Assembly: GCA_039029315.1 (NCBI GenBank)
Contig: JBCCGK010000022.1
Coordinates: 1-64,000, forward strand
DNA length: 64,000 nt
Direction of reading: 5' to 3'
Origin: JBCCCJ01 sp039029315
GTDB lineage: Bacteria > Bacteroidota > Bacteroidia > J057
The notes beneath the pieces were generated by a model that saw only the letters and a list, made by a program, of their open reading frames with translations, ran no database searches and had not been told where the DNA came from. Made by a program: the position numbers and the translations under genes. Shown in pieces: positions 1 to 8,345 of this stretch (position 1 is the first letter of the stretch; every line of letters starts with the position of its first letter).

Positions 1-2243
1 GTACGATTAAAGGAACGGGAGGGTTATCCTAACATCCGTATTAACCTAGTTTCAATTCCAGTATGGTACGATTAAAGGCTCCACGTCGGGCCAATCCCCA
101 ATGATTCCATTAAGTTTCAATTCCAGTATGGTACGATTAAAGGGAACCTTTGCGCCCTCGGAAACCGCCTGTATCATGTGTTTCAATTCCAGTATGGTAC
201 GATTAAAGGGGAAAACAAACTACACCCGTACAGGTTATGGATTTGTTTCAATTCCAGTATGGTACGATTAAAGGAGCAAAAGGATAAAACAGCCCCAAAC
301 CGCCCCCGCGTTTCAATTCCAGTATGGTACGATTAAAGGCATGCTCGACTTCGGGCGTATAGGCGTGGACCTCATGTTTCAATTCCAGTATGGTACGATT
401 AAAGGCCCGAATCGATAGCGCGGGAAAATTCCTATTTTAGTTTCAATTCCAGTATGGTACGATTAAAGGCAGATTTTTTACCAGTACTGGCACGACTTTG
501 TTGAAGTTTCAATTCCAGTATGGTACGATTAAAGGCTCACTTTTGAACCAGTTAAGGAAACGTTGAAACATGTTTCAATTCCAGTATGGTACGATTAAAG
601 GGATCTCTCCCAAGGGTCCAAAAAGCCCTCATCGATAGTTTCAATTCCAGTATGGTACGATTAAAGGTGTAGGGGATTCTATCTCTATGTATGCCTCGTT
701 CAAGTTTCAATTCCAGTATGGTACGATTAAAGGGGAAGGAAGTTGCGCGGCAATGCCAGGAATTGAGGGTTTCAATTCCAGTATGGTACGATTAAAGGCT
801 CCGTCCCGCACAACACCTACCCTTATGTCAATTGTTTCAATTCCAGTATGGTACGATTAAAGGAAAACAGCGCAGCAAGCCCAGAAACGCAGCTTCCTTG
901 TTTCAATTCCAGTATGGTACGATTAAAGGAGCATTTAGAGTATTCAGAAGAACTCACAGACCAAAGTTTCAATTCCAGTATGGTACGATTAAAGGGGGGA
1001 ACCACAACAACAACCACTAAGTAAACAATAAGTTTCAATTCCAGTATGGTACGATTAAAGGGGCCCAATCAAAATCTAATGATGTATCATTTACCTGTTT
1101 CAATTCCAGTATGGTACTATTAAAGGCGGATTACGCCCGATGGCTCAAAACATATTCCATAGTTTCAATTCCAGTATGGTACGATTAAAGGTGGATTCAC
1201 AAGCAAAACCACAAACCCAAATAAAAGTTTCAATTCCAGTATGGTACGATTAAAGGCTGCGCCGCGCTATGGAAGATAATAGCCGATTGATTGTTTCAAT
1301 TCCAGTATGGTACGATTAAAGGGGCTACCTGGGCGCTGGACCATGTGATTCCGGCCATGTTTCAATTCCAGTATGGTACGATTAAAGGTCCAGGGCCGAG
1401 GCCAATTATGCTCGGTATCTCCAAGTTTCAATTCCAGTATGGTACGATTAAAGGTCCAAGACGCGATCGATAGCCACCATCTCGTCTCACGTTTCAATTC
1501 CAGTATGGTACGATTAAAGGTGGTGCATTTTCTTTTCTAGATTCATGACTAATTATGTTTCAATTCCAGTATGGTACGATTAAAGGATCCGACCCCGCTC
1601 CCAACATTCCATAATCCGTATTGTTTCAATTCCAGTATGGTACGATTAAAGGCAACCTCTCCAATCTGCTCATTGCCATTTATGTCAAGTTTCAATTCCA
1701 GTATGGTACGATTAAAGGATGGTGATTGGAATTCATCCGATGACTATTACGGGGTTTCAATTCCAGTATGGTACGATTAAAGTTTCGACCTACTATCCGT
1801 AGGGAGGGTGGTAGAAAGTTTCAATTCCAGTATGGTACGATTAAAGGCATTTTGATGCTCATCAAAGTCAAATCATAAGCCAAGTTTCAATTCCAGTATG
1901 GTACGATTAAAGGCTGTTCAGGATGAAGCAGATCTGCAAGGGCTGAATAGTTTCAATTCCAGTATGGTACGATTAAAGGCCAAACAGCTTCTCTCTGTAG
2001 GCGACCCGATGGACAGTTTCAATTCCAGTATGGTACGATTAAAGGCATCTGGATCGCCTCCAAAGAGATGAAAGGCTCCAAGTTTCAATTCCAGTATGGT
2101 ACGATTAAAGGGAGGGCTTGGGTGTATAGTAGGGCAACGGATGAGGAGTTTCAATTCCAGTATGGTACGATTAAAGGTTCAGGTCGCTTTTTTCTGTCCT
2201 TACATGTAAGAACGTTTCAATTCCAGTATGGTACGATTAAAGG
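1..2243 (-). CRISPR. CRISPR array, subtype I-D, truncated at the left edge
   Basis: There are 35 copies of a 30-base repeat: a 13-base partial copy at 1-13, then 34 full copies from 49-78 to 2214-2243. The period is 64-66, so spacers are 34-36 bases, and all look different by eye. On the + strand the repeat begins GTTTCAATTCCAG and ends GGTACGATTAAAGG. Read on the minus strand it ends in ATTGAAAC, the usual 8-nucleotide 5' handle of Cas6-processed crRNA, so transcription runs leftwards from a leader next to cas2. Two copies carry single changes: the copy at 1097 has T for G at repeat base 22, and the copy at 1754 has T for the last G. Both lie inside the array. The array continues beyond base 1. 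Confidence 0.98.
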
Positions 2244-2448
2244 CCGTCCGACGACGAGAGAAAAAAGCTGTTTTTGGCTCATACATCAAGATTCATGCTT
2301 GCTATCCATATGTCAAAGATCGTCGATGTCCAATAATACGATTTTCCCTGGAGTTCGACAAGCTTGATTCTGAACGTCAAAGAGCGATTTTGGACCAAAA
2401 GCCACAGAAATGCCTGGATCATAAAGAGCAAAATCTGAGGATCGACGA
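2244..2448 (-). promoter_or_regulatory. CRISPR leader region
   Basis: These 205 bases lie between the cas2 stop and the first repeat in the direction of transcription, where a leader with promoter and integration signals is expected. No open reading frame here looks real. An 11-base motif occurs twice in the same orientation, GTCAAAGATCG at 2312-2322 and GTCAAAGAGCG at 2376-2386. They are 64 bases apart, about one repeat-spacer unit. A role in spacer integration is only a guess. Confidence 0.7.
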
Positions 2449-2709
2449 CTATAACATCACATCTGTGCTGCCTCGTTCTGCTCCCATGATCTCCTTTTCA
2501 AGCCATTTTTGGTTCCGACTCTTGAATATAATCAAACTATCTCCTTCTTCCATCAAGGCCTCAGCTTTTTGTTTGAGTTCCTGTAGTTTTACAGCTTTGA
2601 TCTCTCCTTCAAACACGGAATTCTGAATCCATGTCAAATATTGTCGACAAAGTTTGAGCATTTTGCCGACGCGCTTTTGGTTGATGTCATAGACTGCGAT
2701 GATGTACAT
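2449..2709 (-). CDS. cas2: CRISPR-associated endoribonuclease Cas2
   Basis: 86 residues, normal for Cas2. The start MYIIAVYDINQKRVGKMLK matches the family's first beta strand with its conserved Asp (VYDI), followed by a helix and the motif WIQNSVFEGE. Cas2 forms the central dimer of the Cas1-Cas2 integrase that inserts new spacers at the leader end of the array. It is the last cas gene before the leader and is read in the same direction as cas1. The 72 bases between it and cas1 contain a tract of 9-base repeats. Nothing suggests that it is broken. Confidence 0.97.
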   Translation of the reverse strand: MYIIAVYDINQKRVGKMLKLCRQYLTWIQNSVFEGEIKAVKLQELKQKAEALMEEGDSLIIFKSRNQKWLEKEIMGAERGSTDVML

Positions 2710-2714
2710 GTTTA

Positions 2715-2749
2715 GACAGGATTTACAGGATTTGCAGAATGTACAGGAT
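2715..2749 (+). repeat. Degenerate 9-base tandem repeat, tract A (cas1-cas2 junction)
   Basis: Three and a half units with period 9 (CAGGATTTA, CAGGATTTG, CAGAATGTA, CAGGAT). The same unit family recurs at 3814-3850 (same orientation), 4283-4308 (opposite) and around 14281-14393 (both orientations). It fills most of the gap between cas1 and cas2. Confidence 0.8.
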
Positions 2750-2781
2750 GGGTTTGGCTTGGGGGAGAAGGTTGTTTGATA

Positions 2782-3786
2782 TTACCACCAGGCTTTGAAG
2801 GGCTGATAGGCTTGTATATTGAGGCAATGTTTGGCGAGTTTGTAACATTCGAGCCGGATCAAATGCTGATAGCTGACCTTGCGACCAAGACTGCGGTGTT
2901 TGATGGTTGTTTTGAGGCTCTCGTCCCAGGCTTTGATGAAGGTTTTGCGACCAGGATCTTTGAGTAAGCAGCCATTGAACTGGTGGTCAAAATCTTTCTT
3001 TTTGAGTTGATGCTTGTTGAGAAGACGAAACATGAGGCGGTCTACCAGGATGGGTTTGAAGATTTCTGCCAGATCAAGCGCAAGAGAAAATCGTCTGGCA
3101 CCGGGTTCGTGCAAAAAGCTGATGGTTGGATTGAGTTGTGTATGGTAAATGGCGTCCAAACAAGCCGTATAGCACATCATATTTCCAAATGATATCAGTG
3201 CATTGACTTCATTGCCCGGTGGTTGTTTGCTGCGATTGCCCATCTCAAAATCCTGAATGATGGTATCAAATGCTCCATAGTATGCCTGACGGATATTGCC
3301 TTCCAGTCCCATGAGTTGGTCTATCTCGCAGGTATGTGGGAGATCTGCTTGTAGATCATTGATCTGTTCGATTTGAGCCTGGACATCTCTACCTCTGTTG
3401 CGATAATAGCGAAGGTTTTTGCTCATGTTGAAGGCGGCACCTGAGACGAGTAGTCGGGCAAGTTGCTGACGCTTGGCTGAGGATAGGTAGTGCTGCGTCT
3501 GGGCGACTTGCATCCTGCCTGCCTGAAGGAACTCTTTGGGCATAAAGGAGCCTGAATAATGTTCATAGTAGTCAAAAAAATGTACAGGAATATGTTGTTT
3601 GCCCAAAAAGGTATACAAGGCACTGTTGGCATCCAGACTTCCAAACACATACAGATTCTTTACGCCTTCGACGGGGAGGTAACGGACTTGCCCTGTATGT
3701 CCCTGTTGGTCTACTTGCGTGAATTTGAGGGTATTGTCCCTGCGGCTGAGGCGACCGGGATTGAAGAGGTAATAGGATTTTTTCAT
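2782..3786 (-). CDS. cas1: CRISPR-associated integrase Cas1
   Basis: 334 residues, typical of Cas1. The start at MKKSYYLFNPGRLSRRDNTL matches the family; the reading frame stays open upstream to 3954, but those codons only translate the 9-base repeats (NPVNPANPFNPV) and run into the next gene. The N-terminal beta domain is followed by the all-helical catalytic domain. The metal-binding residues are visible: Glu in MGLEGNIRQAYY, and His and the acidic residues in FLHEPGARRFSLALDLAEIF. With Cas2 it inserts spacers at the leader. It lies in the same direction as cas4 and cas2 but is separated from cas4 by an inserted GxxExxY gene. Confidence 0.97.
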   Translation of the reverse strand: MKKSYYLFNPGRLSRRDNTLKFTQVDQQGHTGQVRYLPVEGVKNLYVFGSLDANSALYTFLGKQHIPVHFFDYYEHYSGSFMPKEFLQAGRMQVAQTQHYLSSAKRQQLARLLVSGAAFNMSKNLRYYRNRGRDVQAQIEQINDLQADLPHTCEIDQLMGLEGNIRQAYYGAFDTIIQDFEMGNRSKQPPGNEVNALISFGNMMCYTACLDAIYHTQLNPTISFLHEPGARRFSLALDLAEIFKPILVDRLMFRLLNKHQLKKKDFDHQFNGCLLKDPGRKTFIKAWDESLKTTIKHRSLGRKVSYQHLIRLECYKLAKHCLNIQAYQPFKAWW

Positions 3787-3813
3787 TTGGGATAGGGGTG
3801 TTTGTGTTTTTTG

Positions 3814-3850
3814 GACAGGATTGAAAGGATTTGCAGGGTTGACAGGATTT
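3814..3850 (+). repeat. Degenerate 9-base tandem repeat, tract B
   Basis: Four units with period 9 (CAGGATTGA, AAGGATTTG, CAGGGTTGA, CAGGATTT) between cas1 and the GxxExxY gene. It has the same orientation as tract A and the opposite orientation to tract C, so B and C form an imperfect inverted pair around the GxxExxY gene. Confidence 0.8.
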
Positions 3851-3895
3851 GGTTTTGGGTGTTTGAGTTTGTGGGAGGAGAAATTTGCTTGATGT

Positions 3896-4282
3896 TTAGG
3901 ATGGAGGTTTATGGTATTCTCGGTATTTGCGTTTGATTTGGACTGAACTACCAAAATTGATCAGTAGGCCGATATCGAGACCTGTTCCTTTCAGATAATT
4001 GACGAGTTGGACTTCATGAATATCGATGAGATGTTCTACTGCTTTTAGTTCGATGACAATTTGCTCTTCTACAAGCAAGTCCGCATAATAGTCGCCAACT
4101 TTTTGATCCTCATAATAGACAGAAACAGGATATTGTTGTTGGGCCTTCAGGCCTCTTTTTTCCAGTTCAATCAGCAGAGCATTTTCATAAACTTTTTCCA
4201 GAAAACCTGATCCCAGAGTATTATGAACCTGATGGGCGGCTCCAATAATTCGATAAGTCAAAGATTCATTTTTCATAATCAT
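3896..4282 (-). CDS. GxxExxY family protein
   Basis: 128 residues, full length for the GxxExxY family. The signature is seen as GFLEKVYENAL near residue 25. Further on, VEEQIVIELKAVEHL has the E-x-K layout of a PD-(D/E)xK nuclease fold, to which the family is usually assigned; no reaction is firmly known. ATG codons occur at residues 1 and 3. The gene sits inside the cas operon between cas4 and cas1, in the same direction. It is bracketed by inverted tracts of the 9-base CAGGATTTA repeat (B at 3814, C at 4283), and tract C ends on the cas4 stop codon. It is not a standard cas gene, and the arrangement looks like an inserted cassette. A role in adaptation is possible but unsupported. Confidence 0.88.
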   Translation of the reverse strand: MIMKNESLTYRIIGAAHQVHNTLGSGFLEKVYENALLIELEKRGLKAQQQYPVSVYYEDQKVGDYYADLLVEEQIVIELKAVEHLIDIHEVQLVNYLKGTGLDIGLLINFGSSVQIKRKYREYHKPPS

Positions 4283-4308
4283 ATCCTGTTAATCCTGCAA
4301 ATCCTGTC
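4283..4308 (-). repeat. Degenerate 9-base tandem repeat, tract C
   Basis: Nearly three units reading ATCCTGTTA, ATCCTGCAA, ATCCTGTC on the + strand, which is CAGGATT on the minus strand. It joins the cas4 stop (4307-4309) directly to the GxxExxY start (4282) and is inverted relative to tracts A and B. Confidence 0.8.
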
Positions 4309-4819
4309 AAATATCAACTACTTCCTCGGCAAAGCAAAACTCCTCATAACTACACTTGCGACAATTCTTTCTTGGCAGTCGCCCCGGACAATCTCTCAAT
4401 AATATTTCACTGGCCTTTTCCACTTGAACCGATATCCTCTCTCGGTCTTCTGCCTCCAGCTGGATCTGATGCCTTTTGCGTTGAGACGGATATTCCAACA
4501 GCCCTCCTGGGCCTTCAATGCCTTCTGCTTCCAGTAGGTAAAGGTAATATTTGAGCTGTGCGATATGAGCATGTTCGTTTTTGTCGGATTTCTTGATCTC
4601 ATGTACGACTTTCTTTTTCGGATCATAGTAGTCGATTTTGGCTCCGTCCAGCACGATCTCACGATATCGCTCTGCCCGCTGCGGATAGGCATGATCGTGC
4701 AGGAGCTTGCCCTCATAGACCAAGTCGCTGCTGTGCTCCATGCGAATGTGATGGGCATGCAGCCACATTTTTCGGTGGCAAAGCTGATAGTAGGCGAAGA
4801 GGGTAGGGGTGATGTTCAT
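4307..4819 (-). CDS. cas4: CRISPR-associated exonuclease Cas4
   Basis: 170 residues from the ATG at 4819, giving MNITPTLFAYYQLCHRKMWL, the usual Cas4 N-terminus with the first cluster Cys in QLCHRKMWL. The frame stays open upstream to 5014, but that stretch is a decayed transposon copy. The RecB-like nuclease motifs appear as GAKIDYYD and VVHEIKKSDK. The C-terminal cysteine group is CPGRLPRKNCRKCSYEEFC, which with the first Cys ligates a 4Fe-4S cluster. Cas4 trims and selects prespacers by their PAM and works with Cas1-Cas2. It starts a separate leftward unit from the effector genes, since an opposing Uma2 gene lies between them. Confidence 0.95.
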   Translation of the reverse strand: MNITPTLFAYYQLCHRKMWLHAHHIRMEHSSDLVYEGKLLHDHAYPQRAERYREIVLDGAKIDYYDPKKKVVHEIKKSDKNEHAHIAQLKYYLYLLEAEGIEGPGGLLEYPSQRKRHQIQLEAEDRERISVQVEKASEILLRDCPGRLPRKNCRKCSYEEFCFAEEVVDI

Positions 4820-4865
4820 GGGAAGGAAAGAAATGTGTGGATGAAAGAGTGATTGAATGTGTGAG

Positions 4866-4973
4866 GGGTGTACGAAATATCCCAATCCTTTCTTAGCTAG
4901 CAGGGTTGTTTCGCCTCTCAGGAGAAACGGGCTTGTGCGGGAAGAGGTCAAGGATGCAGAGATTACCATGGTC
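4866..4973 (-). mobile_element. Decayed MITE copy 3
   Basis: The reverse complement aligns by eye with the copy at 54469-54598 through CCTCTTCC, a shared CCGTTTCTCCT core with its GAAAC return arm, TGCTAG, and the terminus TTTCGTACACCC. The other terminus is degraded. Flanks are TGTGTGAG (4858-4865) and TGTGTGAT (4974-4981), 7 of 8 matching, like a decayed target duplication. It fills the gap between cas4 and the Uma2 gene and so lies upstream of both. Confidence 0.7.
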
Positions 4974-5000
4974 TGTGTGATTTTTTGTATTTTTATACCT

Positions 5001-5606
5001 ATGAGTGATGTCATTACCAGTATTGATCAACTCGATTTAACCAAGCGCTATACCTATGCAGATTACCTCACCTGGCAGTTTGATGAGAGGGTGGAACTGA
5101 TTCGTGGGCGTGTGTTTCGGATGTCACCTGCACCGAGTTCGGCACATCAATGGGTCTCAGGCGAATTGCATTTTCAAATTAAGCGCTATCTCCGAAGGCG
5201 CACTTGCAAAACTTATGCAGCTCCTTTCGATGTGCGCTTGCCTCTACCACCGGATCGACAAACTCCTGACAAAGTAGATACTGTCGTCCAACCTGATATC
5301 TGTGTGATCTGCGACCCCACCAAAATCGAAGCCCAAGGCTGTAATGGCGCCCCCGACTGGATCATCGAAATCCTCTCTCCTGGTACGGCTCACAAGGATC
5401 TCAATGAGAAGTTTGATCTCTATCAGCATGCAGGTGTGCGCGAGTACTGGATCGTTCGTCTCGACGAGCAGACAGTTACGCCTTTTTTGCTTGATGAAGC
5501 TGGAGTATATCAGATTCTTCGTGCCAAGCCTTTTGCGGCGCCCGAGTCTGTGCCTGTGGGCGTGCTGGCGGGGCTGGAGATTGAGCTGGGGGAGGTTTGG
5601 GCTTAG
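5001..5606 (+). CDS. Uma2 family endonuclease-like protein (DUF820)
   Basis: 201 residues from ATG 5001 (MSDVITSIDQLDLTKRYTYADYL), the usual Uma2 N-terminus with a YTYADYLTW motif. The frame is open back to 4857, but that part is the decayed transposon. The PD-(D/E)xK fold is visible as VELIRGRVFRMSPAPSSAHQ, then VQPDICVICD, WIIEILSPGT and KFDLYQHAGVREYWIV. Uma2 proteins are numerous in cyanobacteria and some Bacteroidota, and their role is unknown. It faces the rest of the cas operon and its last four bases overlap the end of cas3', so it splits effector from adaptation genes. It is probably an insertion rather than a cas gene. Confidence 0.9.
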   Translation: MSDVITSIDQLDLTKRYTYADYLTWQFDERVELIRGRVFRMSPAPSSAHQWVSGELHFQIKRYLRRRTCKTYAAPFDVRLPLPPDRQTPDKVDTVVQPDICVICDPTKIEAQGCNGAPDWIIEILSPGTAHKDLNEKFDLYQHAGVREYWIVRLDEQTVTPFLLDEAGVYQILRAKPFAAPESVPVGVLAGLEIELGEVWA

Positions 5607-7651
5607 AGGATGGTGTCATCGCTTTGAATATCTGTGATTGAGAGTCTTTTGCGATCAAATGTTAGAACTAGTTGATCTACTAATCCCAATAATTCTAGTT
5701 GGAGGAAATCTGATTTTTCTACCCCATTTTTGACTTTATCCTTGATTCTCAATACAGCCTTTTTGAAAACCTTATCGAGCCGAAAGAGATCTGAATATGT
5801 GAGATAGTTGTTTTCATTTTTTCCAGCATTGGGAATGGTACTAACACTATACTGTATATCTCTATCTCTGTCTTTTAAGCTTCCCACGACATATGTAACG
5901 ATTTCGTATGGTTCTGTCTGTTCAATAATTATTTGTTCAACAATCTTATGCTGAAGAATCCAATCCAGGGAATATTCTAGTTCTTCTCCTTTAACTTGAT
6001 CGAAAATCTTGACTACCTTTGATCCATCTCGAAAGGTTAGGTAGGTGTCGAGATATTTGTGCCACCATATTACCCATTGATAGGTTCGATAATCTTGTTT
6101 TTCAAGCCGTTTTATCGTCTTTGCATAATCCTTATGTTCAAAATGTTCATGTTTCTTTGAGACATGAGTGAGGTTAAGAGAAGTTTTGATCAAATCTCTA
6201 ATTTTTTCATCAATCTGTTGAAATAGAAAATATCGTTGACTTACCCTTCCTTGAAAAAAGTCCTCCTCATTCATCCTTCTCTTAAGATATCGCCAAATAT
6301 CAAAATTCTGAAATCTTCGAATGCTATTTTGTATGCACCACATGTATTCGCCTAGATACAAAGGAACCTTTTTTGTGTAAAATTCTTTTCCTTGTAAACG
6401 TTCTCTCATGATATCTAAGAAGTCATAGTAATCGAAGTCTGCCTGACCATCAAAGGCTTTTTTCATTTTTCTGAAAAGTCTGTTATTCTCAATTGCGACA
6501 ACAACTTTCCCATCTTGTTCTCCTCTTGAAATTCGCCCAAATCTCTGTACAAAGTTTTGGTAAAACTTACCAGGTTGCATAATGCAGTAATCTACATCAT
6601 AGTTCACTCCAACTTCAGCTTTATTGGTAGCGATGATCAAATTGGCTGATTCGATTTTTGTTTTGTGATTTTCTCTTTTTGAAACATAACCTGTGCTTGG
6701 ATAGATCGTATAAGCTGAAAATTCAGAAGCTAATTCTTCCTCCAATTCTTGAACCTTTCTGACTTGATCCAATATCACTAAGGCTTTCTGCTTCTTCAGA
6801 ACAGTATGTAGTTCCGGGATTTTTTGAGTGACCAAAGATTGGATCTCTTCAGATGAAACAAATTCTACTTCCAGCGTTCCATGAATTTGACGAGTATTTT
6901 CTGGCTCAGAAACAATTTCCTCAATGATTTCTTCATATTCATATCCCTCACTCTCAAATATTTCTTTTAATCCCTTTTCTGGAGTGGCCGAAACAAATAG
7001 AAATCGGATTCCATAATAATTTTGTTCATTAGGGATGTCATGTTGTAAAAAAAACCTTCTCAGCTTTACCAAGGTCAAGATATTGGCGATCTGAGCTTCA
7101 TCATACAAATGATATTCATCGAAAATGAGAAAATTGAATTTCTTGAAAAATACATCGAAGCGCGACATACTTGTATTCGTATTCCCTGCCCATTTGTGAT
7201 AACCTCCATGCATAGCATAGTTGAGAATATCAGGATTGGTAATAACCAGGTCACTCGACTCCGTAATTTCGATGGCTTTTTTCCAGCGTTTCAGTCCTCG
7301 TAGATCATACTTATCTAATTCTGGCCCCGTTAACTGGCTAATGTTTAAATTTTCATATGTCTGTCGAAAACTTGCCGTCAATTCACTGATCAAAGCATTT
7401 GTAGGCAGCACAATGAGGCCACGAACCTTGTCGATGGAATGCTGGGCTGCTTGGAGGACAGGAAAAGGGAAAGCATAGCTTTTCCCAGTTCCTGTTGGTG
7501 CAGTGATGATGGTGAACTCTGGAAGAGAAAGGAAGTCGACTTTCATCCGTTTTTGAACTTCATGGAGTCGGCAAACCTTCCCTCCAATACGCTCTTCTTC
7601 CTCCGTCAGCTTGACATATTGAGGTCTAATGTGAATGGTGAAACTATCCAT
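5603..7651 (-). CDS. cas3': Type I-D Cas3' helicase (no HD domain)
   Basis: 682 residues from the ATG at 7651; a TTG two codons earlier is less likely. Superfamily 2 helicase motifs are clear: Walker A TAPTGTGKSY near residue 50, the DExH box as FDEYHLYDEAQ, motif III LFVSATPEK, and motif VI FVQRFGRISR. There is no N-terminal HD nuclease, unlike Cas3 of most type I systems. In subtype I-D the helicase is separate and the HD domain is carried by Cas10d, as seen here. It unwinds target DNA for degradation. The start overlaps the csc1 stop by 8 bases, so the two are translationally linked. The end converges with the Uma2 gene. Confidence 0.93.
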   Translation of the reverse strand: MDSFTIHIRPQYVKLTEEEERIGGKVCRLHEVQKRMKVDFLSLPEFTIITAPTGTGKSYAFPFPVLQAAQHSIDKVRGLIVLPTNALISELTASFRQTYENLNISQLTGPELDKYDLRGLKRWKKAIEITESSDLVITNPDILNYAMHGGYHKWAGNTNTSMSRFDVFFKKFNFLIFDEYHLYDEAQIANILTLVKLRRFFLQHDIPNEQNYYGIRFLFVSATPEKGLKEIFESEGYEYEEIIEEIVSEPENTRQIHGTLEVEFVSSEEIQSLVTQKIPELHTVLKKQKALVILDQVRKVQELEEELASEFSAYTIYPSTGYVSKRENHKTKIESANLIIATNKAEVGVNYDVDYCIMQPGKFYQNFVQRFGRISRGEQDGKVVVAIENNRLFRKMKKAFDGQADFDYYDFLDIMRERLQGKEFYTKKVPLYLGEYMWCIQNSIRRFQNFDIWRYLKRRMNEEDFFQGRVSQRYFLFQQIDEKIRDLIKTSLNLTHVSKKHEHFEHKDYAKTIKRLEKQDYRTYQWVIWWHKYLDTYLTFRDGSKVVKIFDQVKGEELEYSLDWILQHKIVEQIIIEQTEPYEIVTYVVGSLKDRDRDIQYSVSTIPNAGKNENNYLTYSDLFRLDKVFKKAVLRIKDKVKNGVEKSDFLQLELLGLVDQLVLTFDRKRLSITDIQSDDTIL

Positions 7652-8345
7652 GAGCAAAGATGGGTTGAAAAATCTCTTGAACGTTTTTCAATGACAATTG
7701 CTTGATGAGATTGTAGTTTTCAAGGATATAAGAGAAGTTGACTTTTTTCTCTCTCACCAAAATCTTGGTAGCAAGGTCGAGATTGTCGAAAATTACTTTC
7801 AATGAAAAGGCATTTAGCCAGAATTCATCTTTCATTTTAGCGTTTAACTCCACTTCTTCGATTTGGACTAAACTCTCCAAAGCTCTACCCACTCTGACTA
7901 CAGGAGGCAGAGACAATTTGGTTTTGGACAATAGGAGTGCTTGATAAGATGATCCGATTTTCATTCCTTGAACTTGCCTGTACGTTTTATAAGGAGATTT
8001 AGCGGCCTTTTGATATAAGGAACCTGATAGAGATGGAGGTGTTATTGCAAAAATTCCATCTGTATTAAATGAAGTGCCTTGAATATATGCTTCTGTACGA
8101 TTACTCTTTTGCATAGGGCGAGCTACGGTACAGTAGAATCCGAACTCTCCTATTTCTTGGTACTCCGGTTTTTTCAGGTATCGGTAGTAGGATGGATTGG
8201 AAGTCAGGGCTTTGTTCAAGGCATAATTCAATGCCAAGTCGCCTAGAAAGTCCCCTGTAATTGAAGACGAAGTTGATCCACCAGATACTTCTGTGTAGTA
8301 GAACAGGTGATTGAGCAGTGTCAGCTTTAGAACTGTAGTCCTCAT
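7644..8345 (-). CDS. csc1: Csc1 (Cas5d), type I-D Cascade subunit
   Basis: 233 residues, normal for Csc1. The N-terminus (VLKLTLLNHLFYYTEVSG, then FLGDLALNYALN) matches the Csc1 pattern of a beta strand, LFY, and an ALxYAL helix that I know from cyanobacterial I-D systems. Csc1 is the Cas5-type RAMP subunit that caps the 5' handle of the crRNA and contacts the large subunit. It overlaps csc2 by one base (TAATG) and the start of cas3' by 8, so it is made from one polycistron. The assignment is by recalled pattern, not by alignment. Confidence 0.88.
   Translation of the reverse strand: MRTTVLKLTLLNHLFYYTEVSGGSTSSSITGDFLGDLALNYALNKALTSNPSYYRYLKKPEYQEIGEFGFYCTVARPMQKSNRTEAYIQGTSFNTDGIFAITPPSLSGSLYQKAAKSPYKTYRQVQGMKIGSSYQALLLSKTKLSLPPVVRVGRALESLVQIEEVELNAKMKDEFWLNAFSLKVIFDNLDLATKILVREKKVNFSYILENYNLIKQLSLKNVQEIFQPIFAHG

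Noticed and set aside
1..2243. Self-targeting spacers matching genes in this window
   Set aside because: None was noticed by eye, but a reliable check needs a search, so no claim is made.
823..2367. Short reading frames on both strands in the CRISPR array, with repeated FNRTILELK or FQFQYGTIKG phrases
   Set aside because: They are translations of the repeat itself; period and sequence follow the array.
2228..2626. A 132-codon + strand frame over the leader and cas2
   Set aside because: It starts inside the last repeat and lies opposite a clear cas2; composition is not protein-like.
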